DNA from: JADJLQ01 sp034439915
GTDB lineage: Bacteria > Bacteroidota > Bacteroidia > Chitinophagales > Saprospiraceae
NCBI GenBank assembly: GCA_034439915.1
Contig: JAWXBI010000230.1
Location: forward strand, 1 to 7,100
DNA: 7,100 nucleotides
Direction: 5' to 3'
Below the pieces are notes generated by a model. The model was not told the DNA's origin, ran no database searches, and was given only the letters and a program-made list of their open reading frames with translations. The translations under genes and the position numbers were made by a program. This document shows, one piece after another, positions 5,945 through 7,100 of this stretch; the stretch's first letter is position 1, and each line of letters starts with the position of its first letter.

Positions 5945-6860
5945 GATTAAGCCTAGTATTAAACCTCGGATGAAACTTATGTAAAGTCTCCCTGAGGTAA
6001 TCCGTATCCAGATGAGTGTAGATTTCTGTGGTGGTTATCGATTCATGTCCCAGCATATCCTGAACGGCTTTGAGATCGGCGCCTCGCTCCACCAGGTGGG
6101 TGGCAAAGGAATGCCTGAAGGTATGTGGACTGACGGTTTTAAGGATACCGGCTTTGGCGGTGAGGTCTTTGATCAGTTGAAATACCATGATCCGGGATAG
6201 TTTTTTACCCCTGAGGTTAAGAAAGAGGATGTCTTCGTGCCCCGGGGCAATCTTTTTCATCCTTCTTCGGACGCCTTCCTGATAGAGGTGGATATGTTTA
6301 AGGGCGACTGTACCGATCGGTACTATCCTTTCTTTGTTATTTTTTCCAATCACTTTTAAAAAACCCAGGTCAGGATAAAGCATGGATATTCTGAGGGTTA
6401 CGAGTTCACTTACCCTCAGCCCGCAGGCATAGAGGGTTTCCAGCATTGCCCGGTTGCGCACTCCGCTATCCGTGCTGAGATCGATGAGGTTGAGCAAAGT
6501 ATTGATTTCATCCAAACTGAGTACATCGGGAAATTTTTTCAACAATCTGGGTCCTTCGAGCAATTCAGTCGGATCCTGGTCACAGAGGTCTTCCACCAGG
6601 AGGTATTTGTAAAAAGCCCTTACCCCTGAACGTACGCGGGCCTGTGATCGTTCGTCCATACCCTGTTGATCAAGATATTTGACAAATCCTTCGAGATGGG
6701 TGAGTGTGACTTTGATGGGTGAAATACCGGAATGGACTTCGTGGATATAGGTGGCCAGTTTTTCACTATCGCGGATATAAGCTTCCACGGAGTTGCCAGA
6801 GAGGCCACGTTCCATCCGGAGATAGGCCGAGAAACCTTTGATCGTTGAATTCCAGTCCAT
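5940..6860 (-). CDS. xerD: Site-specific tyrosine recombinase XerD
   Basis: XerD, with a XerC partner, resolves chromosome dimers at dif near the replication terminus. The protein from the chosen start is 306 aa, the usual length. The N-terminal SAM-like core-binding domain covers about 1-90 (FSAYLRMERGLSGNSVEAYIRDSEKL at 10-35). The catalytic domain carries all six expected residues: R149 in ACGLRVSEL, K173 in IGKNNKER, H246 and R249 in HTFRHSFATHL, H272 in LGHESI, and the nucleophile Y281 in EIYTHLD. I prefer ATG 6860 to the in-frame ATG 6875, because the latter lies upstream of the TATATTTG promoter element and would not be transcribed from it. Assignment to XerD rather than XerC rests on the close fit to the XerD form of these motifs. 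No mobile-element signs (att sites, excisionase, cargo) are nearby, so a housekeeping role is more likely than a phage or integron integrase. Confidence 0.92.
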   Translation of the reverse strand: MDWNSTIKGFSAYLRMERGLSGNSVEAYIRDSEKLATYIHEVHSGISPIKVTLTHLEGFVKYLDQQGMDERSQARVRSGVRAFYKYLLVEDLCDQDPTELLEGPRLLKKFPDVLSLDEINTLLNLIDLSTDSGVRNRAMLETLYACGLRVSELVTLRISMLYPDLGFLKVIGKNNKERIVPIGTVALKHIHLYQEGVRRRMKKIAPGHEDILFLNLRGKKLSRIMVFQLIKDLTAKAGILKTVSPHTFRHSFATHLVERGADLKAVQDMLGHESITTTEIYTHLDTDYLRETLHKFHPRFNTRLNR

Positions 6861-6864
6861 GAGA

Positions 6865-6872
6865 CAAATATA
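6865..6872 (-). promoter_or_regulatory. Bacteroidota -7 promoter element for xerD
   Basis: The minus strand reads TATATTTG, a perfect TAnnTTTG, ending only 4 nt before ATG 6860. Transcription starting about 5 nt downstream would produce a leaderless or nearly leaderless mRNA. No clear TTG is found at the -33 spacing. The element decides between the two possible xerD starts. Confidence 0.6.
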
Positions 6873-6893
6873 CATTATAAGTTAATTGTATAT
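6868..6893. promoter_or_regulatory. Inverted repeat overlapping the xerD promoter
   Basis: ATATACA (6868-6874) and TGTATAT (6887-6893) are exact inverted copies separated by 12 nt. The left arm covers part of the -7 element of xerD. Placement and spacing would suit an operator for a dimeric regulator, but the sequence is A/T-rich and a 7-bp match can arise by chance. Confidence 0.25.
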
Positions 6894-6986
6894 GTTGTAG
6901 TAGTGAATCCTTGAATCGCAGAGATGACTTTTACTAGATTCTTAAGGTAACCAGTCAAAATTTCGGTGTAAAAACTCCTTTTTTCC

Positions 6987-6994
6987 TATATTTG
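6987..6994 (+). promoter_or_regulatory. Bacteroidota -7 promoter element facing right
   Basis: The plus strand reads TATATTTG followed by CGCC, a perfect TAnnTTTG. It points away from xerD toward the window edge, so a transcript would begin near 7000 and run through the inverted repeat at 7025-7094. The region 6876-6986 between it and xerD contains no reading frame that I can support. What is transcribed lies beyond the window or is non-coding. Confidence 0.5.
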
Positions 6995-7024
6995 CGCCTC
7001 TTTTGACATTTTGGCGTGGTAGCT

Positions 7025-7094
7025 TCCCGATAAAGATTGGGTGTTGCACAAGTCCAATTTAAAAAATGGTCGTGGTATCCCAATCTTATCGGGA
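7025..7094. repeat. Long imperfect inverted repeat at the right edge
   Basis: TCCCGATAAAGATTGGG (7025-7041) and CCCAATCTTATCGGGA (7079-7094) are inverted copies differing by a single missing T, separated by 37 nt. Each arm is preceded by CGTGGTA (7015-7021 and 7071-7077), a direct repeat. Inverted repeats with a TCCCGAT..ATCGGGA outer end are common between genes in Bacteroidota. The element could be a repetitive palindrome, a small non-autonomous mobile element or a transcribed hairpin. Confidence 0.7.
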
Positions 7095-7100
7095 CAGACA

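Noticed and set aside
6867..6878. dif-like site next to xerD (minus strand ATAATGTATATT matches the core of E. coli dif)
   Set aside because: Twelve bases match by eye, but the outer XerC and XerD arms do not, and the match is largely the A/T-rich -7 promoter element of xerD itself. Cross-phylum identity to E. coli dif is not expected.
7003..7034. Sigma-70-style promoter (TTGACA at 7003-7008 with GATAAA downstream)
   Set aside because: The spacing is 20 nt, longer than the usual 16-18, and Bacteroidota primary sigma factors use a different -33/-7 consensus, which is present perfectly at 6987-6994.
7013..7085. tRNA gene starting GGCGTGGTAGCT after a tRNA-like promoter context
   Set aside because: The first 12 bases resemble an acceptor stem plus positions 8-12 of a tRNA, but the D-loop bases do not follow, no anticodon or T arm is recognisable, and the position where CCACGCC should pair reads differently. 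At most it is a truncated or interrupted tRNA-like start.

Overview
The window looks like a piece of a Bacteroidota chromosome, probably from the Saprospiria/Chitinophagia side, although the rank below phylum is inference. Three things point there. Two perfect TAnnTTTG elements (the Bacteroidota -7 promoter motif) sit directly in front of chosen start codons, and a third lies near the right edge. Start codons lack recognisable Shine-Dalgarno sequences. The gene content includes an Ig-like (Big_5) envelope protein beginning CANIGNPEGG..DTTPP, next to lptB and a XerD-type recombinase. Base composition is moderate and even, and no gene looks recently acquired.

Layout. Positions 1-80 hold a short unassigned edge. 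A cytidine deaminase gene (cdd, minus, 81-560) is divergent from a two-gene plus-strand unit: a 422-aa polytopic membrane protein resembling polysaccharide flippases (575-1843) and prmC/hemK (1840-2679), which overlap by 4 nt. A 174-nt gap (2680-2853) then carries a GC-rich hairpin and a minus-strand intrinsic terminator.

From 6860 down to 2854 everything is on the minus strand: xerD (6860-5940), a 537-aa Big_5 envelope protein (5801-4188), lptB (4182-3421) and two tiny lipoprotein genes (3424-3155 and 3171-2854). The last four genes are packed with a 5-nt gap, a 4-nt overlap and a 17-nt overlap, so they look like one envelope-related transcription unit ending at the terminator at 2753-2774. 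XerD has its own promoter and is separated from the unit by 138 nt of 8-bp tandem repeats.

Right edge (6876-7100). This stretch is non-coding as far as can be seen. It has a perfect -7 element on the plus strand, followed by a long imperfect inverted repeat (7025-7094) at the very end.

Most of the window is ordinary housekeeping. The items most worth a second look are the two small lipoproteins after lptB, which share a cysteine-centred pattern and may be diverged paralogues; the octamer repeats between xerD and the Big_5 gene; and the promoter plus inverted repeat at the right edge. No CRISPR array, insertion sequence, intact tRNA or defence system is visible.
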